64,000 bases of DNA from positions 496,001-560,000 of the forward strand of contig NZ_JACSQL010000002.1 of assembly GCF_014836635.1 (NCBI RefSeq), read 5' to 3'. This document shows positions 1 to 8,481 of this stretch, in pieces. Each line of letters starts with the position of its first letter. The first letter of the stretch is position 1. A program made the position numbers and the translations under genes. The stretch is from Paenibacillus gallinarum (GTDB lineage Bacteria > Bacillota > Bacilli > Paenibacillales > Paenibacillaceae). The notes under the pieces were generated by a model that worked only from the letters and a program-made list of their open reading frames with translations, was not told where the DNA came from and searched no databases.

Positions 1-23
1 CACCGTAAGAAATCCTACAAGAC

Positions 24-70
24 AAAAAGAAGACATTCATCTCCAAAACGCGGAGTGAATGTCTTCTTTT
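24..70 (-). terminator. Terminator of the NlpC/P60 gene
   Basis: A near-perfect inverted repeat (arms 24-44 and 52-70, core GAAGACATTCA/TGAATGTCTTC) sits just after the stop of the hydrolase gene. Read on the minus strand it ends in a T-run, so it fits an intrinsic terminator. It is A/T-flanked on both sides and may work in both directions. Bases 1-23 hold nothing I recognise. Confidence 0.85.
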
Positions 71-87
71 GATACTAATCTATAATA

Positions 88-945
88 TTAGAGTACACTT
101 TTTGCTCCTACATATTTAGGACCCCAGTAAGTGTTACTCAAGCTGTCGATTTTAATACCACTGGAAGTAGTGGCAGAAATGAAACTATTGTTTCCAACGT
201 AAATGCCGACATGAGAGACAGAACCTGTTGTATTAAAGAAAACAAGATCGCCTTGCTTCAGATTACTCTTTGATACAGAAGTTCCTGTGTTATACATGGA
301 AGCTGCTGTACGCGGAAGGGATACATTGTGTTTCTCAAAAACATATTTCACGAAACCAGAGCAGTCAAATCCGCTTGGAGTAGAACCTCCATATACATAA
401 GGTGTACCTATATATTTTGTAGCTTCTTGAACAATACTTGTTCCTTTTACATGATCATTCCCTACAAGAATCGGGCTATATGTTTTACCTGTAGTACTTA
501 CCATAACAAGAGAATAGCTCTTTTTCCAAATAACTTCACTTCCCATGGCTTCGGATACAAAACGAAGTGGAACGTATGTACGGTTACTGCGAATAAATAC
601 TTGAGTATCTAGGCTTACACTTTTTCCATTGACTGTTGCTGTTGTAGAACCCGTTTTAATTTTAATCGTGGTTCCATTTTTTTTAATAGTAACCGTTGTA
701 GTTGAACCTGATTTAGAAGAACTTACGGTATAATTCATTTCTTCTGCAAGTTTACGTAATGGGACTTGCGTTCTATCGTTATTATCTAGAAAAGGAGAAG
801 CATCTTCAAAATTAACAAGACTATCATTAAGCTGTACATTTACACTATTTGAACCTGAAGAAGAAGCATCCACTTGCGAATTTCCGAGTACTAAGCCTGC
901 TCCAAGCAGAGTAGTTAACAACATACATTTACCAAATTTCATCAT
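88..945 (-). CDS. Secreted CAO-N domain / NlpC-P60 cell-wall endopeptidase
   Basis: This 285-aa protein has an N-terminal signal peptide (about residues 1-27, ending VDAS), a copper-amine-oxidase N-terminal-like domain (about 35-150, with the repeated VPLRKLAEE and VPLRFVSEAMG motifs) and a C-terminal NlpC/P60 (C40) domain (about 165-285). The catalytic Cys lies in FDCSGFVKYVF, the His in SHVGIYVG, and the third polar residue probably in the following strand. C40 enzymes cut D-gamma-glutamyl-diaminopimelate bonds in peptidoglycan stem peptides; CAO-N domains are thought to tether to the envelope. The gene stands alone, with a terminator behind it and a c-di-AMP riboswitch in front, as is common for wall hydrolases. 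The start ATG follows a GGAGG site. Substrate is inferred from family only. Confidence 0.93.
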   Translation of the reverse strand: MMKFGKCMLLTTLLGAGLVLGNSQVDASSSGSNSVNVQLNDSLVNFEDASPFLDNNDRTQVPLRKLAEEMNYTVSSSKSGSTTTVTIKKNGTTIKIKTGSTTATVNGKSVSLDTQVFIRSNRTYVPLRFVSEAMGSEVIWKKSYSLVMVSTTGKTYSPILVGNDHVKGTSIVQEATKYIGTPYVYGGSTPSGFDCSGFVKYVFEKHNVSLPRTAASMYNTGTSVSKSNLKQGDLVFFNTTGSVSHVGIYVGNNSFISATTSSGIKIDSLSNTYWGPKYVGAKSVL

Positions 946-960
946 TATTATTTATTCCTC

Positions 961-1076
961 CATTAGCCTCCGAGGTTAGTTGACGGGTTTGAGTAGAAGG
1001 TACTCTAGGATCTTTCATCCATTCACCCCAAGTATGTAAATCGTCCCCCGTACTATGTAGTAGATTCGGCTTTATT
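961..1076 (-). promoter_or_regulatory. c-di-AMP riboswitch (ydaO/yuaA class)
   Basis: On the minus strand the leader carries the conserved blocks of the ydaO/yuaA class in order: AAAGCCGAATC, GGGGGACGA, a GGGGTGAAT block, then CCGTCAACTAACCTCGGAGG close to the start codon of the wall hydrolase. In this class c-di-AMP binding turns the downstream gene off. Control of NlpC/P60 hydrolases is one of its best-known roles. The assignment is by motif order, not by covariance search. Confidence 0.9.
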
Positions 1077-1122
1077 AATATTAATCAACTGTAACTAATA
1101 TATAATAAAATAAGCATTGAAT

Positions 1123-1138
1123 GTTACAATATTGTAAC
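1123..1138. repeat. 16-bp perfect palindrome, copy 1
   Basis: GTTACAATATTGTAAC is a perfect inverted repeat about 50 bp upstream of the riboswitch, next to where a minus-strand promoter for the wall hydrolase should lie. An identical copy occurs at 1264-1279. It looks like an operator for a dimeric repressor or activator that I cannot name. Confidence 0.7.
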
Positions 1139-1263
1139 CATAGTTTCATCTTTAACACACTAAAACTTGGCAAAATACTTAGTTATATACTTATGTAGAG
1201 GGGTTGAGTTCCTTTAAAAAGGGTATTTTATCACTAAACTAAAGGATTGAAACACCTTATTTA

Positions 1264-1279
1264 GTTACAATATTGTAAC
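1264..1279. repeat. 16-bp perfect palindrome, copy 2
   Basis: This is identical to the copy at 1123-1138, 141 bp away, and both are followed by C. The stretch 1077-1373 is otherwise very A/T-rich with no supported gene. Two copies in one intergenic region argue for a binding site rather than chance. Confidence 0.7.
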
Positions 1280-1373
1280 CTAAATTATTAATTTCTCTAT
1301 TTTTATTACAAAATATTTATCTATTATTTCATATAAAACCCTTTATTTTCTAGTTCATTGGTAAGAATATGCC

Positions 1374-1410
1374 AAAAAACAACCCGTATTTTTAGAATTA
1401 ACGGGTTGTT
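1374..1410 (-). terminator. Terminator of modA-modB
   Basis: Arms CAACCCGT (1380-1387) and ACGGGTTG (1401-1408) flank a short loop, and on the minus strand the hairpin is followed by a run of six T. It lies just after the modB stop. Confidence 0.85.
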
Positions 1411-1439
1411 GGGCTGATCATTACAAAGATGTTATCATT

Positions 1440-2117
1440 TTATGTCGTCTTATTACGTCCTGTTATTAGTAAAAGGAGGAAAGAAATAACAATAATAGAG
1501 ATCGTCCACACCCAAGCCATGCTTGTATTACCGCTGTCTACAGCAATATATATAGCAGTGGGTACAGTCTGCGTTTTGCCAGGTATATTACCTGCAATCA
1601 TAAGTGTAGCCCCAAACTCTCCCAGCGAACGGGCGAATCCAAGTATATAGGCGGTCATAAGAGAAGGCCATACAAGAGGAAGTGTAATATAGCGAAAGAC
1701 TTGCCATTCATTTGCACCGATGGAACGTCCAGCTGCTTCAAGCTCTTGATCGACGGACGAAAATCCAACTTTCATCGTCTGATAGACAAGAGGAAAAGAA
1801 ACAACAATCGAAGCAATAACGGCTGCCCACCATGTGAATAGAAGTGGGGCATCAAATATACGCTCTATTACTGAACCAACGAAGCTGTTTCTGCCAAAAA
1901 GAACAAGTAACAAAAATCCAACGACGGTAGGGGGCAGCACAATGGGAAGCATGAATGCAGTCTCGAGAAAAAGTTTACCGCGGAATGTTTTTCTGGACAT
2001 CCATTTTGCGAGTAAGCTTCCTACAATGATCGTTACCATGCTTGAGAGCAATGCAACAATCAGTGACAATCGTACGGGCGCCCAGAATAAACTCCAGTCA
2101 ATCATAGGCATTTCCAT
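1440..2117 (-). CDS. modB: Molybdate ABC transporter permease ModB
   Basis: This 225-aa inner-membrane permease has about five hydrophobic helices and the binding-protein-dependent transport signature around EAAGRSIGANEWQVFRYITLP (residues 128-148), where the EAA loop contacts the ATPase. Length and sequence fit ModB. It begins one base after the modA stop, so the two are co-translated. No modC ATPase gene is present on either side. The permease therefore needs an ATPase encoded elsewhere or borrowed from another importer. Tungstate rather than molybdate transport cannot be ruled out. Confidence 0.93.
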   Translation of the reverse strand: MEMPMIDWSLFWAPVRLSLIVALLSSMVTIIVGSLLAKWMSRKTFRGKLFLETAFMLPIVLPPTVVGFLLLVLFGRNSFVGSVIERIFDAPLLFTWWAAVIASIVVSFPLVYQTMKVGFSSVDQELEAAGRSIGANEWQVFRYITLPLVWPSLMTAYILGFARSLGEFGATLMIAGNIPGKTQTVPTAIYIAVDSGNTSMAWVWTISIIVISFLLLLITGRNKTT

Positions 2118-2963
2118 CTAAAGACCTTTAAATCCGTACTTCTGAAATACGGTCTTGGCCTCATCAGATTTGAGGAATTCATAGAATACTTTGGCCTCCT
2201 CGGTGTGTTTACTTGCATGAGTAATGCCCATTGGATAATGGATAGGTGCGTAAAGCTCTGAATCAACCCTATGTACAATATTTACTTTAGAAAGAACAGC
2301 ATCTGTTATATATACGAAACCTGCGTCAGCATTACCAGTTTCAACGTACTGTAATACTTGACGGACATCCTTGGCCTGTATAACCTTCGGAAGCAGTTTA
2401 TCGTATAATCCAAGTCCTTCAAGGGCTTCTTTGGCATAACTACCGGCAGGCACGCTCTCTGGAATACCGATGGCCACTACTTTTACTTCCGGCTTTGTTA
2501 AATCGGCCTCAGATGTTATATCAATCTTACTGTCATTTGCGGACACAAGCACCAGCTGATTCGTCAGCAAAGTTTCAGAGTATCCTTCCAAGATCTGATT
2601 GTTGTCAATCAGTGCCTGCATATTCTTCTCCGCAGCTGACAGAAAGAGATCAACGGGAGCACCTTGTTCAATTTGCTGCTGCAGCGCGCCGGAACTGCCA
2701 AAATTAAAAGTAAGCTGGATTTCCGGATGATTCGCCTCGAAAATCGGCTGTATTTCTTCCAGCGCATCCGTTAAGCTCGCTGCAGCTGAAATGGTAAGCT
2801 CAGTGACCTCAGCGTGTGTAGAGGATGATTCTGAAGTAGATTGCTGCGATTCTTGCTCTGTAGACGTAGAATCCGGTGTATTACTTGTACTTCCGCATGC
2901 TGCTAGAAACATCATGAAGAGAAAACATAAACAAACATAACTAACCTTATTCATTTTGATCAT
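2118..2963 (-). CDS. modA: Molybdate-binding lipoprotein ModA
   Basis: This 281-aa extracellular solute-binding protein has a lipoprotein signal (FLAACGS, Cys about 23), a Ser/Thr/Glu-rich linker, then the ModA fold. ISAAASLTDALEEIQP and FGSSGALQQQIEQGAPVDLF carry the oxyanion-binding serines of the family, and the C-terminal part has GNADAGFVY. It captures molybdate for ModB. It is the first gene of a two-gene operon, divergent from an HTH regulator with a PBP-like domain. The 17-bp repeats between them (2978-3014) are likely the control site. Confidence 0.93.
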   Translation of the reverse strand: MIKMNKVSYVCLCFLFMMFLAACGSTSNTPDSTSTEQESQQSTSESSSTHAEVTELTISAAASLTDALEEIQPIFEANHPEIQLTFNFGSSGALQQQIEQGAPVDLFLSAAEKNMQALIDNNQILEGYSETLLTNQLVLVSANDSKIDITSEADLTKPEVKVVAIGIPESVPAGSYAKEALEGLGLYDKLLPKVIQAKDVRQVLQYVETGNADAGFVYITDAVLSKVNIVHRVDSELYAPIHYPMGITHASKHTEEAKVFYEFLKSDEAKTVFQKYGFKGL

Positions 2964-2977
2964 AATATCATCCTAAC

Positions 2978-3014
2978 GTTATAATTGATTATATTTAGTT
3001 ATAATTAATTATAT
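2978..3014. promoter_or_regulatory. Paired 17-bp operator-like repeats upstream of modA
   Basis: Two near-identical direct repeats, gttataattgattatat (2978-2994) and gttataattaattatat (2998-3014), start 20 bp apart, close to two helical turns. Each is itself roughly palindromic. They fill the gap between modA and the divergent regulator, which makes them the obvious binding sites for that regulator. The link is inferred from position. Confidence 0.6.
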
Positions 3015-3107
3015 TATGAATAGATGAGATGACAATACTGAATCAATTTCAACAAAAAGAGATTATGATACAATGCGGATATAGATTTGCCTTTGGGGGT
3101 ATCGCAA

Positions 3108-4052
3108 GTGAAAGATAATATATCTTATACAACAGAGGAAATAGCGAAGCTTTTAAAAATATCCAAACTGACCGTATATGATTTGATAAAAAAAGGAAAG
3201 TTACCCGCCTATAAAGTCGGCAAACAAATGCGAATAGACCATGCGGATCTGGAGGCTTACAAACAGGCTTCCAAAGATTTTGTTGCAAAGCCAGCTCATG
3301 ATACGGGGAAACGGGAATTGCATGTAGCCTCTCAGAATAGCGGAGTAAGACAAGTGGTTATTACGGGTCAAGACTTGAGTCTGGATATTCTGGCGAGTCA
3401 TTTGGAGAAACGTTCACCGTTTCTAAGACCACTGCGTTCCTATGTGGGGAGTCTGGACAGTCTTATTTCTATGTATCAAGGGAAATCGGATATCGTTAGC
3501 ACTCATTTGCTTGATGGGGATACAGGAGAATACAACGTTCCCTATATTCGTAAGCTGCTAGTTGGTTCTTCTTATCTTGTTGTAAACCTGATGAGCCGGT
3601 GGGCTGGGTTATATGTAGCGCCAGGCAATCCGCATCAATTACAGGGATGGCCTGATCTTACTAAGCCGGGTCTTCGATTCGTAAACCGCGAGAAAGGGGC
3701 AGGGGCTAGAGTTCTTGTAGATGAACAACTTCGTATCCATGGTTTGGACAGGAGGCTAATCCAAGGATATGAGTATGAAGAAACTAGTCATTTCGCTGTA
3801 GCGGCAAAAGTTGCCTCTGGTGAAGCAGATGTTGGGGTAGGGTCTATGAAAGCAGCTTCAGTTGTAGCAGGAGTTGAATTTATTCCGCTTATTAAAGAAC
3901 GTTATGATCTTGTCTTGCTAGATCTACCGGAGAATACGGTACTCATTCAAGCGGTGCTTGATATCCTTCGTTCGGATACATTCCGTCATGAGCTGAATAT
4001 GATTTCTGGATACGATCTTTCGGAGACAGGGAAGATCATGCTGAGAATGTAA
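3108..4052 (+). CDS. HTH regulator with PBP-like (molybdate-type) sensor domain
   Basis: The 314-aa product has an excisionase/MerR-type helix-turn-helix at its N-terminus (YTTEEIAKLLKISKLTVYDLI then YKVGKQMRI), followed from about residue 85 by a periplasmic-binding-protein-like domain (PF12727 type). That domain resembles ModA folded inside the cytoplasm and ends near residue 310. Such one-component proteins sense molybdate or tungstate and control mod genes. It faces modA across 144 bp containing paired repeats, which supports that role. A longer frame opens at a TTG at 3087, but the GTG at 3108 is preceded by GGGGG at the right distance and gives a normal N-terminus. I assign no symbol. 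Confidence 0.85.
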   Translation: MKDNISYTTEEIAKLLKISKLTVYDLIKKGKLPAYKVGKQMRIDHADLEAYKQASKDFVAKPAHDTGKRELHVASQNSGVRQVVITGQDLSLDILASHLEKRSPFLRPLRSYVGSLDSLISMYQGKSDIVSTHLLDGDTGEYNVPYIRKLLVGSSYLVVNLMSRWAGLYVAPGNPHQLQGWPDLTKPGLRFVNREKGAGARVLVDEQLRIHGLDRRLIQGYEYEETSHFAVAAKVASGEADVGVGSMKAASVVAGVEFIPLIKERYDLVLLDLPENTVLIQAVLDILRSDTFRHELNMISGYDLSETGKIMLRM

Positions 4053-4073
4053 ATGTGCTATATATAGAAGCAT

Positions 4074-4106
4074 AAAAAAAGCCTGGCTTTAATAACCGGT
4101 TTTTTT
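4074..4106 (+). terminator. Weak terminator after the HTH regulator
   Basis: An A-run plus GCC..GG pairs imperfectly with CCGG plus a T-run (4095-4106). It lies between two convergent genes and may serve both. The stem has mismatches, so confidence is modest. Confidence 0.45.
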
Positions 4107-4146
4107 CGTCTGCCAAAAAGAACCCGCCTTTCACACACACGCCGTT

Positions 4147-5118
4147 TTAACAAAGATCAAATTCAGTTGGCCAGATCAGATATCCTCTTGTTCTAGTCCC
4201 TTTATGAATGTCTTTAAAGTAGGAAAGTAACCTAGGACGTGACGGTCCATTCAGTACGGAGACCATATATTCGGCATATGTTTTCTGTGTAACATCATAA
4301 ACCCAATCCAGCTGCCTAAGAAGCGGAGATAAAGAAGAAATAGGAAGAAGCAGATGGGTGTTCTGAAGCGGGTTTAGCTTCCCCTTTAAATAATATGTAA
4401 TATAGACAAAAGCTTCTCTGTCACGCGCAATAAACATGGTAATAGAATTCGGGTCTCTCTCGCTATAGCGTATATAACCTGCTAGATCTTCGCCGATCAA
4501 AATGGAGGATGCGCGTATAGTGTTAGACGGGCTAATCCAGTCGAGCAGTGAATGTCCCGGAAGGATTGAAAAAGAGGAATGCCCATAAGTGGTTTCCCAC
4601 ATGTCATATAGTTTAGGAAGATCACTAGACTCTACACGCCGCTCCCGAAGGAAGGGTTCTGATTCTGTTACAAAGATCGTTTCGAGCGGGATTTTTACTT
4701 TTTCGTCCATCCATGCGTTGCTTCTGAAGCCAAATCGTCTATAGAAATGCGGGTGGCCCAGTACAGTAGATAATTCATATCCCTTCTGCTGAGCACGGTG
4801 TAATCCTTCTGTAATTAAAGCAGAACCAATACCAAGCTTTTGATAATCAGGATGAACGGATAAAGGAGCCAGGATTAGATTTTTCACCTTGTTTCCTTCT
4901 ATTTGTACTTCTTGCGGGGTAAACAGAATATGACCGATGACTTGATCGTTCTTTATGCAGATTAGGGAGAGTTCGGAATCGAAAGTTTTCCGTGTACGAA
5001 GGGCACTGACAAGAGCGGTTTCTCCCATACCAAAGTTATAGGCAAAAGCTAGGGCATGCAGTTCCGCAATCGCATGGAAATCAGAAGGAAGTTCGGAACG
5101 AATGATCCAGGAAGTCAT
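4147..5118 (-). CDS. Two-domain GNAT acetyltransferase
   Basis: This 323-aa protein has an N-terminal GNAT acetyl-CoA-binding domain (about residues 4-150). LAPLSVHPDYQKLGIGSALI is the classic R/Q-x-x-G-x-G/A loop, and HPHFYRRFGFRS is typical of the YhbS-like branch. A second, weaker GNAT-like half (about 160-320) follows, as in Eis-like tandem GNAT proteins. The acceptor substrate is unknown. The frame extends to a GTG at 5127, but that codon lies inside the GAGGTG ribosome site of the ATG at 5118, which I take as the start. It is a single gene, convergent with the HTH regulator. Confidence 0.82.
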   Translation of the reverse strand: MTSWIIRSELPSDFHAIAELHALAFAYNFGMGETALVSALRTRKTFDSELSLICIKNDQVIGHILFTPQEVQIEGNKVKNLILAPLSVHPDYQKLGIGSALITEGLHRAQQKGYELSTVLGHPHFYRRFGFRSNAWMDEKVKIPLETIFVTESEPFLRERRVESSDLPKLYDMWETTYGHSSFSILPGHSLLDWISPSNTIRASSILIGEDLAGYIRYSERDPNSITMFIARDREAFVYITYYLKGKLNPLQNTHLLLPISSLSPLLRQLDWVYDVTQKTYAEYMVSVLNGPSRPRLLSYFKDIHKGTRTRGYLIWPTEFDLC

Positions 5119-5321
5119 GATATACACCTCATTTCTTTTTGCTAAAGGTGGATTCTTATAAGTCTTCTGAATTTAGAATGGCGTTACCCTCGGCTTTTTA
5201 TGCATTAGACAAGAGAAAAAAAGGGGGGGATATGGCAAGAAAGGGTGGTTGCTAAAAATTTTTGTTCGTGAGATAATTGGAGTTTGCCTAATAAGAATTT
5301 GATAGTGTTGGAGGCGTAACC

Positions 5322-7298
5322 ATGGAGCGATATCCTTTCTCCTATGATCCGTCAGAACCATTCGTCAAGCAGGTCGGCGATTGGGTAGCGGACGTTTTTT
5401 ATGATGTATTACCTGAACATGGATTTGATATCCGTGATGAACAAATATTTATGGCTTACCAACTGGAAAGAGCCTATGCCAATAAGAAAACCATTTTTGC
5501 TGAAGCAGGAGTAGGTACCGGAAAAACACTTGTGTATCTGCTGTATGCAGTTAACTATGCAAGGTATACACGGAGGCCCGCAGTCATTGCCTGTGCAGAT
5601 GAGTCACTCATTGAGCAGCTTGTTAAGCAAGAAGGAGATATTGCTAAGCTTGCCCGTTATTTGGACTTGCAGATTGATGCACGGCTTGGGAAATCTCCGG
5701 ATCAATACCTCTGTCTCAAAAAAATAGACAGTGTTCGTCTTCAGGATGAAGATGCAGCTGTCATTGAAGACGTATACGAAACACTTCCTGATTTTGTCCA
5801 TTCACCGGGCACCATGCAATCTTTTTACCCTTATGGAGATCGTAAGGAATATCCAAATCTAAATGATGAACAGTGGAATAAGATCAACTGGGATTCTTTT
5901 CAAGATTGTTTTGTATGTGATAAAAGACATCGCTGCGGCATGACACTGTCTCGTGACTATTACCGCAAGGCAACAGATATTATTATTTGTTCCCACGATT
6001 ATTACATGGAGCATGTATGGACCTATGAAGGAAGAAAAAGAGAGGGTCAGCTTCCTCTGCTTCCTGAACATAGTTCGGTCGTATTCGACGAAGGACATTT
6101 ACTTGAATCTGCTGCACAACATGCCCTTAGTTATAAGCTAAAACATAGTGCTTATGAAGAGATTGTTACTCGGTTGTTGGATGGAGAGATTCGGGAGACA
6201 CTCGCACTGCGGATTGAGGATTCTATTGATCAGAGCCAGCTTGTCTTTGAACTGGTTGCAGAACAAAGTACGGCCATACCTGGTTCCGAACGGAAACGCG
6301 TCCGAATTGATGATAAATTGCTTAGTGAACTGAATCGCTGGAAGAGTACGATTGAAGCGATTGATGAAGAGCTTGTATTTGAAAGTGGACTTCATACACT
6401 AGATGAATATAAGCTGCGTATTGTTGAAGAACATTTGGAAATGATTCAAACGGCACTCCATCTGTTCCGCGATCCGGATCATTATATTTGCTGGGCAGAA
6501 GAAAATGAGGACGGGGCAGCAACGCTTGCCATTATGCCGCAAACGGTCAAAGAAGTATTAGAGGAACGGGTATTTGGACTACAAATGCCGATCGTATTTT
6601 CTTCAGCAACCCTTTCTGTCGATGGATCATTTGATTATGTAGCAAGCAGCCTTGGTATCAGTGATTATTTATCTTTCTCTGTAAATTCTCCATACGATTA
6701 CGAGAAGCAGATGAAACTGATCGCCCCAAGTGAACTCCTTGGAGAAGGTGATATGCGAATGGAAGTTGCTGCAGCGAAGAAACTGGCGATGGCTGCAAAA
6801 CTGATCAAGCGTACCGATGGACGAGCTTTATTGTTGTTTAAAACCATGAATGAACTTCGTGAATTTAAACAAGCAGCTTCCCATCATCCTTACTTTGCAT
6901 CCTATAAGATGCTTTATGAAGGAGACCGAGAGATCAGCAGTTTGATTGCGGAATTCCAAAATACCGAGGAAAGCGTACTTTGTGCGGCTAGTCTATGGGA
7001 AGGACTGGATGTACCTGGACCTTCGTTGTCCAATGTTATTATTTGGTCACTTCCTTATCCGCCGGAGGATCCTGTATTTATGGCTAAACGGGAAGCTGCT
7101 GATTCAGCATATGAAGAAGTAGACCTGCCATACATGCTGCTTCGTCTGCGCCAAGGATTAGGCAGACTCATTCGTTCTTCAACAGATCAAGGGATTGCTG
7201 CTATTCTAGATGCGGAAATTCTGCTTAATTCAAATGTGAGAGAGCGAGTGGAAGCCGTCTTGCCACCCGGAGCTAAACTCTCAGTAGAATCACTGTAG
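5322..7298 (+). CDS. DinG/XPD-family ATP-dependent DNA helicase
   Basis: This 658-aa superfamily 2 helicase has Walker A GVGTGKT (about residues 62-68), a DEGH box (about 256), FSSATLS (motif III-like, about 428) and QGLGRLIRS (motif VI, about 614). Between motifs I and II, cysteines in YLCLKK, FVCDKRHRCGM and IICSHDYY could ligate a 4Fe-4S cluster, as in XPD and DinG. It probably unwinds damaged or structured DNA 5' to 3'. It lacks the N-terminal exonuclease domain of Bacillus DinG, so it is closer to the shorter YpvA/YoaA-like type. The start ATG follows GGAGG. It is monocistronic, closed by a strong terminator. Confidence 0.88.
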   Translation: MERYPFSYDPSEPFVKQVGDWVADVFYDVLPEHGFDIRDEQIFMAYQLERAYANKKTIFAEAGVGTGKTLVYLLYAVNYARYTRRPAVIACADESLIEQLVKQEGDIAKLARYLDLQIDARLGKSPDQYLCLKKIDSVRLQDEDAAVIEDVYETLPDFVHSPGTMQSFYPYGDRKEYPNLNDEQWNKINWDSFQDCFVCDKRHRCGMTLSRDYYRKATDIIICSHDYYMEHVWTYEGRKREGQLPLLPEHSSVVFDEGHLLESAAQHALSYKLKHSAYEEIVTRLLDGEIRETLALRIEDSIDQSQLVFELVAEQSTAIPGSERKRVRIDDKLLSELNRWKSTIEAIDEELVFESGLHTLDEYKLRIVEEHLEMIQTALHLFRDPDHYICWAEENEDGAATLAIMPQTVKEVLEERVFGLQMPIVFSSATLSVDGSFDYVASSLGISDYLSFSVNSPYDYEKQMKLIAPSELLGEGDMRMEVAAAKKLAMAAKLIKRTDGRALLLFKTMNELREFKQAASHHPYFASYKMLYEGDREISSLIAEFQNTEESVLCAASLWEGLDVPGPSLSNVIIWSLPYPPEDPVFMAKREAADSAYEEVDLPYMLLRLRQGLGRLIRSSTDQGIAAILDAEILLNSNVRERVEAVLPPGAKLSVESL

Positions 7299-7330
7299 TT
7301 TGTATTTTGAAATAAGATAGAAGCAACGTG

Positions 7331-7398
7331 AAAAAGACCTGTTATGTACCCAGTTCAAGTCATAAAGTAGACTTGAAGCGGTCCTAACAGGTCTTTTT
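7331..7398. terminator. Bidirectional terminator between helicase and cysK
   Basis: Outer arms AAAAAGACCTGTTA (7331-7344) and TAACAGGTCTTTTT (7385-7398) are perfectly complementary, with an inner TTCAAGT/ACTTGAA stem. A/T runs on both sides let it stop both converging genes. Confidence 0.9.
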
Positions 7399-7442
7399 AT
7401 ATTCTTATTTTTGTGATGGTCATGATATATACAGACGAAACC

Positions 7443-8396
7443 TTAGAACAAGCCCATACTTAAATATCTTTCGCCCGTATCTGGAGCGATACAAAGCACT
7501 TTATGCCCAGGTCCTAGACGTTTTGCGATTTGTAAGGCAGCCCACACCGATGCTCCTGAAGATGGACCGAGCAGTAATCCTTCCTCTGAGGCAAGTTGCC
7601 GCATCGTATGCAGAGCCTCCTCATCCTTCACCTGGATGATTTCATTCCAAACGTCTGTATTCACGATCGGAGGAATAAAACCGGGACTTGTTCCAACTAA
7701 CTGATGGGGACCTGGTTTACCGCCGGATAGTACCGGAGAACCTGCAGGTTCTACCGCATAAATATTTATACTCGGAAGGTGTTCACGAAGTACCTCACCT
7801 GTTCCAGTAATCGTTCCTCCTGTACCAGAAGTGGCCACAAAGGCATCGAGTCTTCCTTCCATTTGGGAGAGTATTTCAAGTGCAGTCGTAGTCCGGTGCG
7901 CATCTGGGTTTGCACTGTTCTCAAATTGCTGCGGGATAAAGCTGTGAGGGATGCTTTCTTTTAGCTCATTTGCTTTACGAATCGCGCCGGGCATCCGTTC
8001 TGAAGCGGGAGTGAGCACTACATCTGCTCCATATGCCTTTAGTATCTGAATGCGTTCCTTACTCATATTATCGGGCATGACAAGGATGGCTTTGTATCCT
8101 TTGGCTGCCGCATTCATGGCTAGACCAATCCCCGTATTTCCACTCGTGGGTTCAATAATGGTTGAACCAGGCAGAAGTAGTCCGTCAAGCTCTGCTTGTC
8201 TGATCAGATTGAAGGCAGCGCGGTCTTTCACACTTCCACTGGGGTTAAAATACTCGAGCTTTACATAAACTTCAGCATGTTCGGAACTTGAGATACGCTG
8301 TAACTTTACAGCCGGCGTATCTCCGATGAGATCTGTAACATGCTGAGCAACTAACCGATTCATAGGTTGCGAGGGTGATGTCTGCCTAGAATTCAT
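7443..8396 (-). CDS. cysK: Cysteine synthase (O-acetylserine sulfhydrylase)
   Basis: This 317-aa fold-type II PLP enzyme makes cysteine from O-acetylserine and sulfide in the cytoplasm. NPSGSVKDRAA holds the PLP lysine (about K57), EPTSGNTGIGLA is the substrate-binding loop, and ATSGTGGTITG binds the cofactor phosphate. The frame runs upstream to a TTG at 8420, but the ATG at 8396 has AAAGGGG at the proper distance and is preferred. It is monocistronic. A second CysK-like paralogue such as a cysteine synthase B or cystathionine beta-synthase-like enzyme cannot be excluded from sequence alone. Confidence 0.9.
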   Translation of the reverse strand: MNSRQTSPSQPMNRLVAQHVTDLIGDTPAVKLQRISSSEHAEVYVKLEYFNPSGSVKDRAAFNLIRQAELDGLLLPGSTIIEPTSGNTGIGLAMNAAAKGYKAILVMPDNMSKERIQILKAYGADVVLTPASERMPGAIRKANELKESIPHSFIPQQFENSANPDAHRTTTALEILSQMEGRLDAFVATSGTGGTITGTGEVLREHLPSINIYAVEPAGSPVLSGGKPGPHQLVGTSPGFIPPIVNTDVWNEIIQVKDEEALHTMRQLASEEGLLLGPSSGASVWAALQIAKRLGPGHKVLCIAPDTGERYLSMGLF

Positions 8397-8481
8397 GCCT
8401 ATAATCCCCTTTATTATCAATGTTCCTATTATTATGACATGAAATTCTATAAAGTGTAATGATATGTAATCAGCCGCTATT

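Noticed and set aside
5250..5300. LexA box at the helicase
   Set aside because: Only a GTTCG half-site is present, with no opposite half.
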